A DNA stretch of 64,000 nt from Xylophilus sp. GW821-FHT01B05 (GCA_038961845.1 CP152408.1:2418001-2482000); one strand, 5' to 3'; shown: positions 29,782 through 40,046, counted from the first letter of the stretch. The notes: a model not told the origin generated them from the letters alone. Translations and numbers: made by a program.

Positions 29782-30642
29782 ATGAAAGCCCGCGACCTGA
29801 TGCTGGAGCGCTTTTCGGCGCTCAGTCCCACGCTGCAGGCGGCGGCGCGTTTTGTGGTGGACCACCCGAACGAGGTGGTGATCGCCTCCATGCGAACCCT
29901 GGCCGAGCGCGCCGGGGCGCAGCCGGCCACGCTGGTGCGGCTGGCGCAGCAGCTGGGTTATTCGGGCTGGCCAGCGCTGAAGTCTGCCTTTGCCGAGGAC
30001 CTGGGCCTGCATGCCGAGGGCTACGGCCAACGTGCCCAGAGCCTGGCGGCGCGCGGCGGCGATGCCGATCTGCTGGGCGAGATGTTTGCGGTGCAGCGCA
30101 ACAACCTGGCGCTGACCGAGGCGCAGTGCGCGGCATCGCTGCATGAGGCGGCGCGGGCGCTGAAGCGGGGCAGGGCGGTGCATGTGGCGGGTTTCCGCGC
30201 CAGCTTTCCGGTGGCCTATTCGCTGGTCTATGGCTACCGCCTGTTTCGTGATTCGGTGCATTTGATCGACGGCCAGAGCGGCGGGCTGGAGATGCAGCTG
30301 CGCCCGATTGCACGGCAGGACGTGGTGGTGGCGATCAGCTTTGCGCCGTACTCGCGCGAGGTGCTGGCCGTGGTGGCGGCAGCGCAGGCCGCAGGCGCGC
30401 GCATCGTCGCGCTGACCGACAGCCATGCCTCGCCTCTGGCGCTGGCGGCTGAGGTGACGGTGCTGTTCTCGGTCGCCAGCCCGTCATTCTTCCCCTCGGT
30501 GGCGGCGGCGGTGGCCGTGACCGAAGCGCTGCTGGAGCTGCTGGTGGCCGATGCCGGCGCTGGTGTGGCACAGCAGATCGAGCGCACCGAGCAGCACTTG
30601 TTTGACTCCGGCGCCTACCTGCGCGCGCCCGGCAAAGCCTGA
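29782..30642 (+). CDS. MurR/RpiR-family transcriptional regulator
   Basis: 286 residues: N-terminal HTH_6 domain (about 1-77; RTLAERAGAQPATLVRLAQQ) and C-terminal SIS sugar/phosphosugar-binding domain (about 120-260; VHVAGFRASFPVAYSLVYGY, VVAISFAPYSREVLAVV). Starts 7 nt after rlmB. It likely represses the following aminotransferase/binding-protein operon, whose promoter carries a palindrome (30744-30764). RpiR proteins of this type near aminotransferases are common in Burkholderiales. Confidence 0.87.
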   Translation: MKARDLMLERFSALSPTLQAAARFVVDHPNEVVIASMRTLAERAGAQPATLVRLAQQLGYSGWPALKSAFAEDLGLHAEGYGQRAQSLAARGGDADLLGEMFAVQRNNLALTEAQCAASLHEAARALKRGRAVHVAGFRASFPVAYSLVYGYRLFRDSVHLIDGQSGGLEMQLRPIARQDVVVAISFAPYSREVLAVVAAAQAAGARIVALTDSHASPLALAAEVTVLFSVASPSFFPSVAAAVAVTEALLELLVADAGAGVAQQIERTEQHLFDSGAYLRAPGKA

Positions 30643-30701
30643 GCCCTGGCGCCCGGCCGCACGGCTGGGGCGCTTCTGATTCCCCTGCGGTTAAGACGTG
30701 C

Positions 30702-30764
30702 TTGCAACACTGCGCCAAATTTTCTATAGTCTGCAACATTCGTTTCTTTGATTAATTTAAAGAA
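30702..30764 (+). promoter_or_regulatory. Sigma-70 promoter with RpiR-type operator
   Basis: TTGCAA (30702-30707), 17-nt spacer, TATAGT (30725-30730). A near-perfect palindrome TTCTTT-N9-AAAGAA (30744-30764) sits just after the predicted start site, and TGCAACA is directly repeated at 30703 and 30732. The arrangement fits repression by the adjacent RpiR-family protein. A further GC-rich hairpin (CCCCGC-N5-GCGGGG, 30779-30795) is in the leader. Confidence 0.6.
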
Positions 30765-30823
30765 TCGTGTGTTTCATTCCCCGCCGACAGCGGGGTTGTG
30801 CTGGCTTTACTTCGCGCGCTCTC

Positions 30824-32161
30824 ATGTCACATGTCATCCATCGCTCCCTGCGCTCCACGCCCCTGACCGCCGTGGGCGCCAAGGGCATCCAGATCACCGA
30901 CCAGAACGGCAAGCAGTACATCGATGCCAGCGGCGGCGCGGCCGTGTCCTGCCTGGGCCATGCCCATCCGGACGTGCTGGCGGCCATGCATGCGCAAATC
31001 GACAAGCTGGCCTATGCCCACACCAGCTTCTTCACCACCGAGGTGTCTGAGGCGCTGGCCGACCACCTGGTGCGCCATGCGCCAGCGGGGATGGACCAGG
31101 TTTACTTTGTCTCTGGCGGCTCGGAAGCGGTCGAGGCGGCGCTGAAGCTGGCGCGCCAGTACTTTGTCGAGATCGGCCAGCCCGAGCGCACCCGCTTTGT
31201 GGCGCGGCGCCAGAGCTACCACGGCAACACCCTGGGCGCGTTGGCGGTGGGCGGCAACGAATGGCGGCGCCAGCAGTTCGCGCCGCTGCTGATGGACGTG
31301 GGCCATGTCGCGCCCTGCTACGAGTACCGCGACCGCCAGCCCGGCGAAACCCAGGACGCCTATACCCAGCGCCTGCTGGCCGAGCTGGATGCCGAGTTCC
31401 AGCGCATCGGCCCCGAGCGCGTGATTGCCTTTGTGGCAGAGACGGTGGTGGGCGCCACCGCTGGCGCCGTGCCGCCCACGCCCGGCTATTTCCGTGGCGT
31501 GCGGGCGCTGTGCGACCGCTACGGCATCTTGCTGATCGCCGACGAGGTGATGAGCGGCATGGGCCGCACCGGCACGCTGCATGCGGTGGAGCAAGAGGGC
31601 GTGGTGCCTGATCTGCTCACCATCGCCAAGGGCCTGGGCGGCGGCTACCAGCCGATTGGCGCGGTGCTGGCGCGCGGCGCGCTGATGGAGCCGATCCGCC
31701 AGGGCAGTGGCCTGTTCCAGCACGGCCACACCTACATCGGCCACCCAACGGCGGCCGCTGCCGCGCTGGCGGTGCAAGAGGTGATCCAGCGCGACGGCCT
31801 GCTGGCGGCGGTACGTGCGCGCGGCGACTACCTGCGCCAGGCGCTGGTGCAGCGCCTGGGCGCGCACCCGCATGTGGGCGACATCCGTGGCCGTGGCCTG
31901 TTCATGGGCGTGGAGCTGGTGCAAGAGCGCGACAGTCAGCAGCCCTTTGATCCGGCGCTGAAGCTGCATGCGCGCATCAAGGAGCGCGCCATGGCCAATG
32001 GCCTGCTGGTCTACCCGATGGGCGGAACCATCGACGGCCGTAGCGGTGACCACGTGCTGCTGGCGCCGCCCTTCATCGTGTCCGAAGCCGATCTGGACCA
32101 GATCACCGACCGCTTGACGACGGCCATCCAGCAGGCCATCGACGGTCTTCCTTCCCGCTGA
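30824..32161 (+). CDS. Class III aminotransferase
   Basis: 445-residue PLP-dependent omega/4-aminobutyrate-type aminotransferase. PLP lysine at about K269 in LTIAKGLGGGYQPIGA; DEVMSGMGRTGTL provides the cofactor-contact Asp; GSEAVEAALKLARQY is the phosphate cup. The ATG at 30824 matches the family start (VIHRSLRSTPLTAVGAKG). First gene of an operon with a glutamate/aspartate-type binding protein and a CMD protein. The amino donor cannot be named. Confidence 0.87.
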   Translation: MSHVIHRSLRSTPLTAVGAKGIQITDQNGKQYIDASGGAAVSCLGHAHPDVLAAMHAQIDKLAYAHTSFFTTEVSEALADHLVRHAPAGMDQVYFVSGGSEAVEAALKLARQYFVEIGQPERTRFVARRQSYHGNTLGALAVGGNEWRRQQFAPLLMDVGHVAPCYEYRDRQPGETQDAYTQRLLAELDAEFQRIGPERVIAFVAETVVGATAGAVPPTPGYFRGVRALCDRYGILLIADEVMSGMGRTGTLHAVEQEGVVPDLLTIAKGLGGGYQPIGAVLARGALMEPIRQGSGLFQHGHTYIGHPTAAAAALAVQEVIQRDGLLAAVRARGDYLRQALVQRLGAHPHVGDIRGRGLFMGVELVQERDSQQPFDPALKLHARIKERAMANGLLVYPMGGTIDGRSGDHVLLAPPFIVSEADLDQITDRLTTAIQQAIDGLPSR

Positions 32162-32198
32162 GCCTTTTCACTTCCCTTCCTCAACCTACGAGCACGCC

Positions 32199-33131
32199 AT
32201 GACCCGCCCATTCCACCCCGGATCTTTTTTACGCCATGGCTTGATGGCCGCCTGCCTGGCCACGCTGGGCCTGCAGGCCGCCTCGGCCGCCGAGCCCACT
32301 GGCACGCTCAAGAAAATCAAGGACAGCGGGCAGATCACGCTCGGCTACCGCGAAAGCTCGGTGCCCTTCTCTTACCTGGACGACAAGGCGCAACCGGTGG
32401 GCTACTCGATCGAGCTGTGCAAGCGCATCGTCGATGGCGTGAAGAAGGAGCTGGGCCTGCCGGCGCTGCAGGTCAAGCTGCAGCCGGTGACCTCGCAGAA
32501 CCGCATCGCGCTGGTGTCCAACGGCACGGTGGACATGGAATGCGGCTCTACCGTCAACAACGCCGAGCGCCAGCCCATCGTCAACTTCAGCGTGACCACG
32601 TTCGTGGTGGCCACGCGCTTCATTGGCAAGAAGGCCGACAACCTGAAGACGCTGGACGACCTGAAGGGCAAGACCGTGGTGATGACCACCGGCACCAACA
32701 CCGTGAAGCGCGTGCGTGACCTGAACACCGCGCGCAGCCTGGGCCTGAACATGCTCTACGGCAAGGACCACGCAGACTCGATGCTGCTGATGACCTCGGG
32801 CCGCGCCGTGGCCTTTTTTGAGGACGATATTTTGCTGACCGGCATGGCCGCCGTGTCCAACACGCCGCACGACTTTGCGCTGAGCACCGAGGGCTATAGC
32901 GCCGACCCCTACGCCATCATGCTGCCCAAGGGCGATGCCGAGTTCAAGAAGCTGGCCGATGGTGTGCTGACCGGCCTGTTCCGCAGCGGCGAGATCAAGC
33001 CGATCTACGAGCGCTGGTTTGTCCAGCCGATCCCGCCGAAGAACATCACGCTCAACTTCCCCATGGGCGCGGCGCTGAAGAACGTGATTGCCACGCCTAC
33101 CGACTCGCCCGATCCAGAGGCTTACCGTTGA
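32199..33131 (+). CDS. Periplasmic amino-acid-binding protein, GltI-like
   Basis: 310 residues. Signal peptide (LMAACLATLGLQAASAAE) then the family 3 solute-binding fold; GTLKKIKDSGQITLGYRESS, TSQNRIALVSNGTVDMECGS and NPIPPKN-like QPIPPKNITLNF align in style with the E. coli glutamate/aspartate receptor GltI. No permease or ATPase genes are adjacent, so it either uses a transporter encoded elsewhere or serves as a dedicated high-affinity receptor for the neighbouring aminotransferase pathway. Confidence 0.87.
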   Translation: MTRPFHPGSFLRHGLMAACLATLGLQAASAAEPTGTLKKIKDSGQITLGYRESSVPFSYLDDKAQPVGYSIELCKRIVDGVKKELGLPALQVKLQPVTSQNRIALVSNGTVDMECGSTVNNAERQPIVNFSVTTFVVATRFIGKKADNLKTLDDLKGKTVVMTTGTNTVKRVRDLNTARSLGLNMLYGKDHADSMLLMTSGRAVAFFEDDILLTGMAAVSNTPHDFALSTEGYSADPYAIMLPKGDAEFKKLADGVLTGLFRSGEIKPIYERWFVQPIPPKNITLNFPMGAALKNVIATPTDSPDPEAYR

Positions 33132-33694
33132 GCGCCAGTACCCAGGAAGACCGCCTGCCACCACTGCCACCCGAGCAGTGGACGCCAGAGCAGCGCGAGT
33201 ATGCCGAAGAGATCATCCGTGGCCCGCGCGGCGCCTTGGTGTCACCCTTTGTGCCGCTGCTGCGCAGCCCCGAGCTGATGGCCCACGCGCAGCGCATGGG
33301 CGAGTACCTGCGCTACCGCAGCGTGCTGGGCCAGCGGCTGTCGGAATTTGCCATTTTGCTGACTGCGCGGGAATGGTCGCAGCAGGTGGAGTGGGCGATC
33401 CACGCGCCCATTGCCGAGCGCGAGGGCGTGGCGCCGGAGACGGTGCGCGCCATTGCACAAGGGCAGCGCCCGCAGGGTTTGCAGGACGACGAGGCCGTGG
33501 TCTATGACTTCTGCCTGGAACTGCACCGCGACAAGGCCGTATCCGACGCCACCTGGGCGCGCGCCGTGCAGCGCTTTGGCGAGCGCGGCGCGGTCGATTT
33601 GATCGGCATCACCGGCTACTACAGCTTCTTGTCGATGGTGATGAATGCGGCGCGAACGGCGGTGCCTGAATCGTCAGCACCGCCGCTGGTTTAA
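33128..33694 (+). CDS. Carboxymuconolactone decarboxylase (CMD) family protein
   Basis: 188 residues, helical CMD/AhpD fold: LRYRSVLGQRLSEFAILLTA and VEWAIHAPIAEREG, with SDATWARAVQRFGERGAVDLIGITGYYSFLS style C-terminal half. The CxxC of true AhpD peroxidases is missing, so peroxidase activity is unlikely. TTG start overlaps the binding-protein stop by 4 nt (TTGA). Its stop shares four bases with the stop of the convergent aldo/keto reductase. Confidence 0.82.
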   Translation: MSASTQEDRLPPLPPEQWTPEQREYAEEIIRGPRGALVSPFVPLLRSPELMAHAQRMGEYLRYRSVLGQRLSEFAILLTAREWSQQVEWAIHAPIAEREGVAPETVRAIAQGQRPQGLQDDEAVVYDFCLELHRDKAVSDATWARAVQRFGERGAVDLIGITGYYSFLSMVMNAARTAVPESSAPPLV

Positions 33695-34650
33695 GCCGTC
33701 TCTGCGCTGGCCTGGTCCAGTTGCTCGATGGCTTCGGCGTCCAGCTCCAACTGCGCGGCATCCACCAGTTCCTTCAACTGCGGCAGCGAGGTGGCGCTGG
33801 CGATGGGCGCGGTGATGCCGGGGCGGGCGATCTGCCAGGCCAGGGCGACCTGGCCGGGCGTGACGTCGTAGCGCTCGGCTACTTCGTCCAGCTCGGCCAG
33901 GATGCGCAGGCCGCGCGGGTTCAGGTAGGTGCTGGTGGTCTTGGGGCCGCGTGCGCTCTTGGCGGCATCGGCCTCGGTGCGGTACTTGCCGGTGAGGAAG
34001 CCCGCGGCCAGTGCATAGAAGTTGATGACGCCGACCTTGCGCTCCAGGCACAGCGGGCCCAGCGCGTCTTCGAACACCTTGCGGTCGTACAGGTTGTAGA
34101 GCGGCTGCAGGCTTTCGTAGCGCGCCAGGCCGTGGCGCTCGCTCACGTCCAGCGCTTCCTTCAGGCGATCGGCCGTGAAGTTGGAGGCGCCGATGGCACG
34201 CACCTTGCCCTCTTTGATCAGGTCGCCAAAGGTGCCCAGCACGTCTTCCAGCGGCACGCTGGGGTCGTCGTCGTGCGACTGGTAGAGGTCGATGTGGTCG
34301 GTCTGCAGGCGCTTGAGCGATGCATCCACCGCCTGGCGGATATAGGCCGGGCGCAGGCCGACCTTGTCGTCTGCCATGGGTTTGCCGACCTTGGTGGCCA
34401 GCACCAGCTGGTTGCGGCGGCCGCTTTTCTTGAGCCACTTGCCGATGATGGTTTCTGACTCGCCGCCGCTGTGGCCGGGCACCCAGCGCGAATAGACGTC
34501 GGCGGTATCGACAAAGTTCATGCCGGCATCAAGCCAGGTGTCGAGCAGGGAGAAGGAGGTGGCTTCATCCACCGTCCAACCGAAAACATTGCCGCCAAAA
34601 GTCAGCGGCGACACCTGAAGGCCAGAGCGGCCGAGCGGGCGGAGAGACAT
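33691..34650 (-). CDS. Aldo/keto reductase
   Basis: 319-residue NADP-dependent AKR of the YajO/Tas-like group. Catalytic tetrad pieces visible: D in FVDTADVYSRW (with Tyr), K in VLATKVGKP, H in LYQSHDDDP. ATG at 34650 chosen because the family begins LRPLGRSGLQVSPLTFGGNVFGW; the frame continues 24 codons upstream without similarity. Substrate unknown. Confidence 0.9.
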   Translation of the reverse strand: MSLRPLGRSGLQVSPLTFGGNVFGWTVDEATSFSLLDTWLDAGMNFVDTADVYSRWVPGHSGGESETIIGKWLKKSGRRNQLVLATKVGKPMADDKVGLRPAYIRQAVDASLKRLQTDHIDLYQSHDDDPSVPLEDVLGTFGDLIKEGKVRAIGASNFTADRLKEALDVSERHGLARYESLQPLYNLYDRKVFEDALGPLCLERKVGVINFYALAAGFLTGKYRTEADAAKSARGPKTTSTYLNPRGLRILAELDEVAERYDVTPGQVALAWQIARPGITAPIASATSLPQLKELVDAAQLELDAEAIEQLDQASAETA

Positions 34651-34738
34651 GCGAGAGCCTTTCGTTGTGTGTATTCGGGAACCACACATTCTTGCTGCTT
34701 TGCGCTGCGCCTGCTGGGTCACGCCGATGGCGCTTCTT

Positions 34739-34790
34739 TAATGATAGCTATAAGCCCAGGTGTCTATTGGGCTGAAGGCACTTTTCGCCA
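34739..34790 (-). repeat. Palindromic post-stop repeat, copy 4
   Basis: Inverted copy immediately after the stop of the - strand ferric reductase gene (34791). On the - strand it reads TGCCTTCAGCCCA-N9-TGGGCTTATAGCTATCAT; the palindrome is shortened to 6 bp. Orientation relative to the upstream gene is the same as in the other copies. Confidence 0.75.
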
Positions 34791-35567
34791 TTATTCGATG
34801 CGCTCATGCGCATCGGCGCTGCCCACGCGCCAGTAGCCCGCCGCCTTGGTCCAGGCCGGGCGGGCGCCGTGGTGGGCGATCAGGCTTGCGCGCAACTGCT
34901 TGGCTGCGCCGGTTTCGCAGGCGATCCAGGTGTGGAAGTCGCCCGGTGGCAGGGCCAGTGTGGGCAGTGCATCCAGCAGCAGCGAGGTGCTGCCGGGCGC
35001 GGCGCCTTGGCGGTGAACCCAGGTGATGCGTAGGTCAGTGCGGGTGCTGAAGGCGATCTCATCCGCCGGGCTGTCGACCTCGGCCAGCACGGTCACTGGT
35101 GCGCCGGCGGGCAGCTCTTCCAGCCGGCGGGCGATGGCGGGCAGGGCAGTGTCGTCGCCGATCAGCAGGTAGCCGTCGAAGGCGGCAGGGATCAGCATGG
35201 AGCCGCGCGGGCCGCCCACGCCCAGCGTCTGGCCGGGCTGGGCTTGTTCGGCCCAGCGCGTGGCGGGGCCGGCGTCGTGCAGCGCGAAGTCGATCGTCAG
35301 CGTGCCAGCAGCGGCGTCGTAGTGGCGCGGCGTGTAGTCGCGCATCTGCGGGCGCGGGCCGGGCCAGTTGATGCCGTCGGGGCCCATGCTGGGCCGGTCG
35401 ATGCGGCCGGTAGCGGCATCGGGGAAGAAGAGCTTCACGTGGTCGTCAAAGCCGGGGCTGGCAAAGCCTTGCAGCTCGTCGCCTGCCAGCGTGACGCGGA
35501 CCATGTGCGGCGTCAGGTGCGTGGCGCTGCGCACGGTCAGCAGGCGAAAGCGTGTGTCGTGGCGCAC
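34791..35567 (-). CDS. Siderophore-interacting protein / NADPH ferric-chelate reductase (NfeF/YqjH-like), frameshifted near its start
   Basis: FAD-binding siderophore-interacting protein: FAD domain with RDYTPRHYDAAAGTLTIDF, GPRGSML, and a C-terminal NAD(P)H domain (LLIGDDTALPAIARRLEELP; WIACETGAAKQLR). The intact frame now starts at a GTG (35567). The natural start is almost certainly the ATG at 35631, which overlaps the upstream PadR gene stop (ATGA). A 16-bp tandem duplication at 35558-35596 puts the first 17-22 codons out of frame; removing one unit restores TEDPRATQRVRHDTRFRLL. Either the gene is off, is expressed from the weak GTG, or the duplication is a sequencing error. Confidence 0.83.
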   Translation of the reverse strand: MRHDTRFRLLTVRSATHLTPHMVRVTLAGDELQGFASPGFDDHVKLFFPDAATGRIDRPSMGPDGINWPGPRPQMRDYTPRHYDAAAGTLTIDFALHDAGPATRWAEQAQPGQTLGVGGPRGSMLIPAAFDGYLLIGDDTALPAIARRLEELPAGAPVTVLAEVDSPADEIAFSTRTDLRITWVHRQGAAPGSTSLLLDALPTLALPPGDFHTWIACETGAAKQLRASLIAHHGARPAWTKAAGYWRVGSADAHERIE

Positions 35568-35596
35568 GCGCTGCGTGGCGCACGCGCTGCGTGGCG
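35558..35596. repeat. 16-bp tandem direct repeat (2.4 copies) causing frameshift
   Basis: Unit CGTGGCGCACGCGCTG at 35558-35573 and 35574-35589, plus a 7-base partial copy to 35596. Since 16 is not a multiple of three, each gain or loss of a unit changes the reading frame of the ferric reductase gene near its start. Confidence 0.93.
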
Positions 35597-35627
35597 CGCG
35601 GGTCTTCGGTGGTGGTGAGAGGGGCGG

Positions 35628-36137
35628 TCATCCAATTTTCTCCAGTCGTTGGGCCGCGTCATCCAGGACGGCGGCGATGGCGTGCACCTGTTCCTCGGTC
35701 AGAGGGGTGCGGGACAGGCGCATGTGCATCGCGAGCTTCAGGTTCTGCACCGCGCGCACCACCGGCGGCGGGCGCAGGCCGTGCACGGTGTCGGTGGCGT
35801 CCATGCGGGCCAGCAGCGCATCGGTTTCTGTGCGCTGGGCCGCCAGGTGCTCGGTGCCGGCGGCTGTCACCGTGTAGCGCTTGCGGGTGCCGCCTTCGCT
35901 AGTGTCGACGCTGGCGTAGCCCAGCTCTTCCAGCAAGGTGAGCGTGGGGTAGACCACGCCGGGGCTCGGGCTGTAGCGGCCGCCCAGGCGCTCTTCAATG
36001 GCCTTGATCAGCTCGTAGCCGTGGCGCGGTTTGTCGGCAATGAGCTGCAGCAGCACCAGGCGCAGGCCGCCATGGCCAAACACCCGGCCGCCGCCGCGTC
36101 CGCCGCGCCCGGCAGCGGGGGAGAAGTCATCCAGCAT
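35628..36137 (-). CDS. PadR-family regulator, NfeR/YqjI-like
   Basis: 169 residues. After a short Gly/Arg-rich N-terminus (GRGGRGGGRVFGHGGLRL) comes the PadR winged helix (RHGYELIKAIEERLGGRYSP, PGVVYPTLTLLEELGY) and a C-terminal dimerisation helix. The sequence and the ferric-reductase partner match E. coli YqjI (NfeR), the Ni/Fe-responsive repressor of yqjH. The His/Cys-rich metal-binding N-terminal tail of E. coli YqjI is missing here, so metal sensing may differ. Stop overlaps the natural start of the reductase by 4 nt. Confidence 0.87.
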   Translation of the reverse strand: MLDDFSPAAGRGGRGGGRVFGHGGLRLVLLQLIADKPRHGYELIKAIEERLGGRYSPSPGVVYPTLTLLEELGYASVDTSEGGTRKRYTVTAAGTEHLAAQRTETDALLARMDATDTVHGLRPPPVVRAVQNLKLAMHMRLSRTPLTEEQVHAIAAVLDDAAQRLEKIG

Positions 36138-36155
36138 GGCTGTCTTTCGATGTGA

Positions 36156-36192
36156 TTTAGATTTAATAAGATATATCTAATTAATATCTAAA
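36156..36192. promoter_or_regulatory. Concentric AT-rich palindrome, candidate PadR operator
   Basis: Outer arms TTTAGAT (36156-36162) and ATCTAAA (36186-36192) and an inner palindrome AGATATATCT (36169-36178) share the same centre near 36174. It is very AT-rich in a GC-rich genome and lies 19-55 bp upstream of the padR start, between it and the divergent CHRD gene. Confidence 0.6.
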
Positions 36193-36294
36193 ACAAGGCC
36201 TTGGTAGCATACGGTTGCAAACAGGCGCAGGCCGGGCCGCAAGATCGTGGCGCCCTGCCTTGTGCGCAGCCTCATCCACCCTTGGAGATTTGCC

Positions 36295-36759
36295 ATGTCC
36301 TTCCTGCTTTCCTCACCCCGCCGTAGGGCCTGCGCCGCCCTGGCGTCTGTCGCCGTACTGGCCTTGGCATCTGGCTGCGTTGCGTGGAAAACCTCCTCCA
36401 GCCCGGTGACGCTGGGCGCCACGCTGACCGGCGCGGCAGAGGTGCCGCCGGTGCAGTCGTCAGGCACGGGCACGCTGCAGGCCTGGTACAGCAAGGAAAC
36501 GGGCAGCCTGCGCTGGCGGCTGACCTATACGGGCCTGAGCGGCGCGGCCACGGCGGCGCACTTCCACGGCCCGGCGGCGGTGGGCGCCAATGCCGGCGTC
36601 TTGGTGCCGATTGGCGCGCCCTACACCGGCAGCCAGGAGGGCGTGTCTGCGATCACGCCGGCCCAGGCCAGCGATCTGCTGGCGGGCCGCTGGTATGTCA
36701 ATGTGCATACCCAGCAGCATCCGGGCGGGGAGATTCGTGGGCAGGTGACTGTTCAGTAG
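36295..36759 (+). CDS. CHRD-domain lipoprotein
   Basis: 154 residues from the ATG at 36295 (GGAG ribosome site). Signal with lipobox ALASGC (Cys near 27) then one CHRD domain: TLTGAAEVPPVQSSGTGTL, AAHFHGPAAVGANAGVLV and GRWYVNVHTQQHPGGEIRGQV. CHRD is named from chordin; bacterial versions are envelope proteins of unknown role. Confidence 0.87.
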   Translation: MSFLLSSPRRRACAALASVAVLALASGCVAWKTSSSPVTLGATLTGAAEVPPVQSSGTGTLQAWYSKETGSLRWRLTYTGLSGAATAAHFHGPAAVGANAGVLVPIGAPYTGSQEGVSAITPAQASDLLAGRWYVNVHTQQHPGGEIRGQVTVQ

Positions 36760-36769
36760 CTCTCCCCCA

Positions 36770-36796
36770 GGCTTCGCACTTCGTGCCTCCGCCAAC
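36770..36796 (+). repeat. GC-rich post-stop repeat, second family, copy B
   Basis: CCCCAGGCTTCGCACTTCG followed by TGCCTCC, starting about 10 nt after the CHRD gene stop; matches copy A at 22246. The remaining intergenic up to 36946 holds nothing else recognised besides a GGGAAAAGGGG stretch and an AT-rich TTAAAAT near 36913, a possible -10 for ygiQ. Confidence 0.4.
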
Positions 36797-36946
36797 CCCC
36801 TCTACGGCCTGACAAAGCCAGATCCGTGGTGTTTTTGGGTTGGGCTGGGGCTTGTTGTGGGGTGCTTGCCTGTTGCCCAAACCCTTTCGTTAGGGGAAAA
36901 GGGGCGCTCGACTTAAAATCGTGGGTTCCCCCCAGAAAGCTCCGCG

Positions 36947-39310
<2,364 letters not shown>

Positions 39311-39345
39311 AACAAGTCCTTTCGAGGGTTTGCTTCGCAGTAGTT

Positions 39346-39414
39346 GGTTTTTTAGTGAAATATGCCTCTAGCCCAGGTGTGGCCTGGGCTTATAGCTATC
39401 TATTTGATAGTTAC
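39346..39414 (+). repeat. Palindromic post-stop repeat, copy 5
   Basis: Starts 36 nt after the ygiQ stop. AGCCCAGG-TGTGG-CCTGGGCT stem as in copy 3, preceded by GAAATATGCCTCT and followed by TATAGCTATCTATTTGATAG. Almost identical to copy 3 through the palindrome. Confidence 0.85.
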
Positions 39415-39491
39415 GCTGCCTTGTAGCGCAGGGGCGCGCTAAGCGGCTGCTGCTTATGTGGAATTCTGCTAAGTGCCGCCATTTTTATTCT

Positions 39492-39554
39492 TTGATGCAG
39501 TGCGGCGCGACTCCTACATTCAGTGCATAGCAGGCCGAGAGAGACACGGCCTGC
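39492..39554 (+). promoter_or_regulatory. Candidate promoter and leader hairpin of the encapsulin operon
   Basis: TTGATG (39492-39497), 17-nt spacer, TACATT (39515-39520). Just after the expected start site is a perfect inverted repeat GCAGGCC-N11-GGCCTGC (39530-39554), which ends 5 nt before the AAGGAG ribosome site of the first gene. It could be a protein operator or a leader structure limiting translation. Confidence 0.5.
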
Positions 39555-39569
39555 GGCACAAGGAGCCGC

Positions 39570-40046
39570 ATGATGACCACCGCATCCACCACTCTGGCAC
39601 CGGGCCTTGAATCTGCCCGTGCCGTCGCACTTTCCACCGGTTTGCCCTATGCCGGCAGCGTCCCGCCAGGCCTGGCGTGGGAACTCTTCAACTCCGGCGC
39701 CGCCGCGCTTGTCGACGTGCGCACCGGCGAAGAGCGCAAGTTTGTCGGCCATGTGCCCGGCAGCCTGCACGTGGCCTGGGCCACCGGCACCAGCCTGACG
39801 CGCAACCCGCGCTTTGTGCGCGAGCTGGAGGCCAAGCTGGCGCAAGAAGGCGGCAAGGAAGCCGTGGTGCTGCTGCTGTGCCGCAGCGGCAAGCGCTCGG
39901 CCCTGGCCGCAGAGGCCGCCACCAAGGCCGGCTTCACCCAGGTCTTCAACGTGGCAGAAGGCTTCGAGGGCGAGATCGACACGCACCAGCACCGTGGTGC
40001 GGGTGACGGCTGGCGTTTTCATGGCCTGCCCTGGGTACAAGATTGA
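39570..40046 (+). CDS. Rhodanese-domain sulfurtransferase of the encapsulin locus
   Basis: 158 residues, single rhodanese domain. Active-site loop CRSGKRS with the persulfide Cys at about residue 104; DVRTGEERKFVGHVPGS is the CH2A-type motif. No signal peptide, so cytoplasmic. First gene of a five-gene operon with cysE, a regulator, a Family 2A encapsulin and its cysteine desulfurase; rhodaneses are reported neighbours of Family 2A shells. It may pass sulfane sulfur to or from the encapsulated desulfurase (inference). Confidence 0.88.
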   Translation: MMTTASTTLAPGLESARAVALSTGLPYAGSVPPGLAWELFNSGAAALVDVRTGEERKFVGHVPGSLHVAWATGTSLTRNPRFVRELEAKLAQEGGKEAVVLLLCRSGKRSALAAEAATKAGFTQVFNVAEGFEGEIDTHQHRGAGDGWRFHGLPWVQD

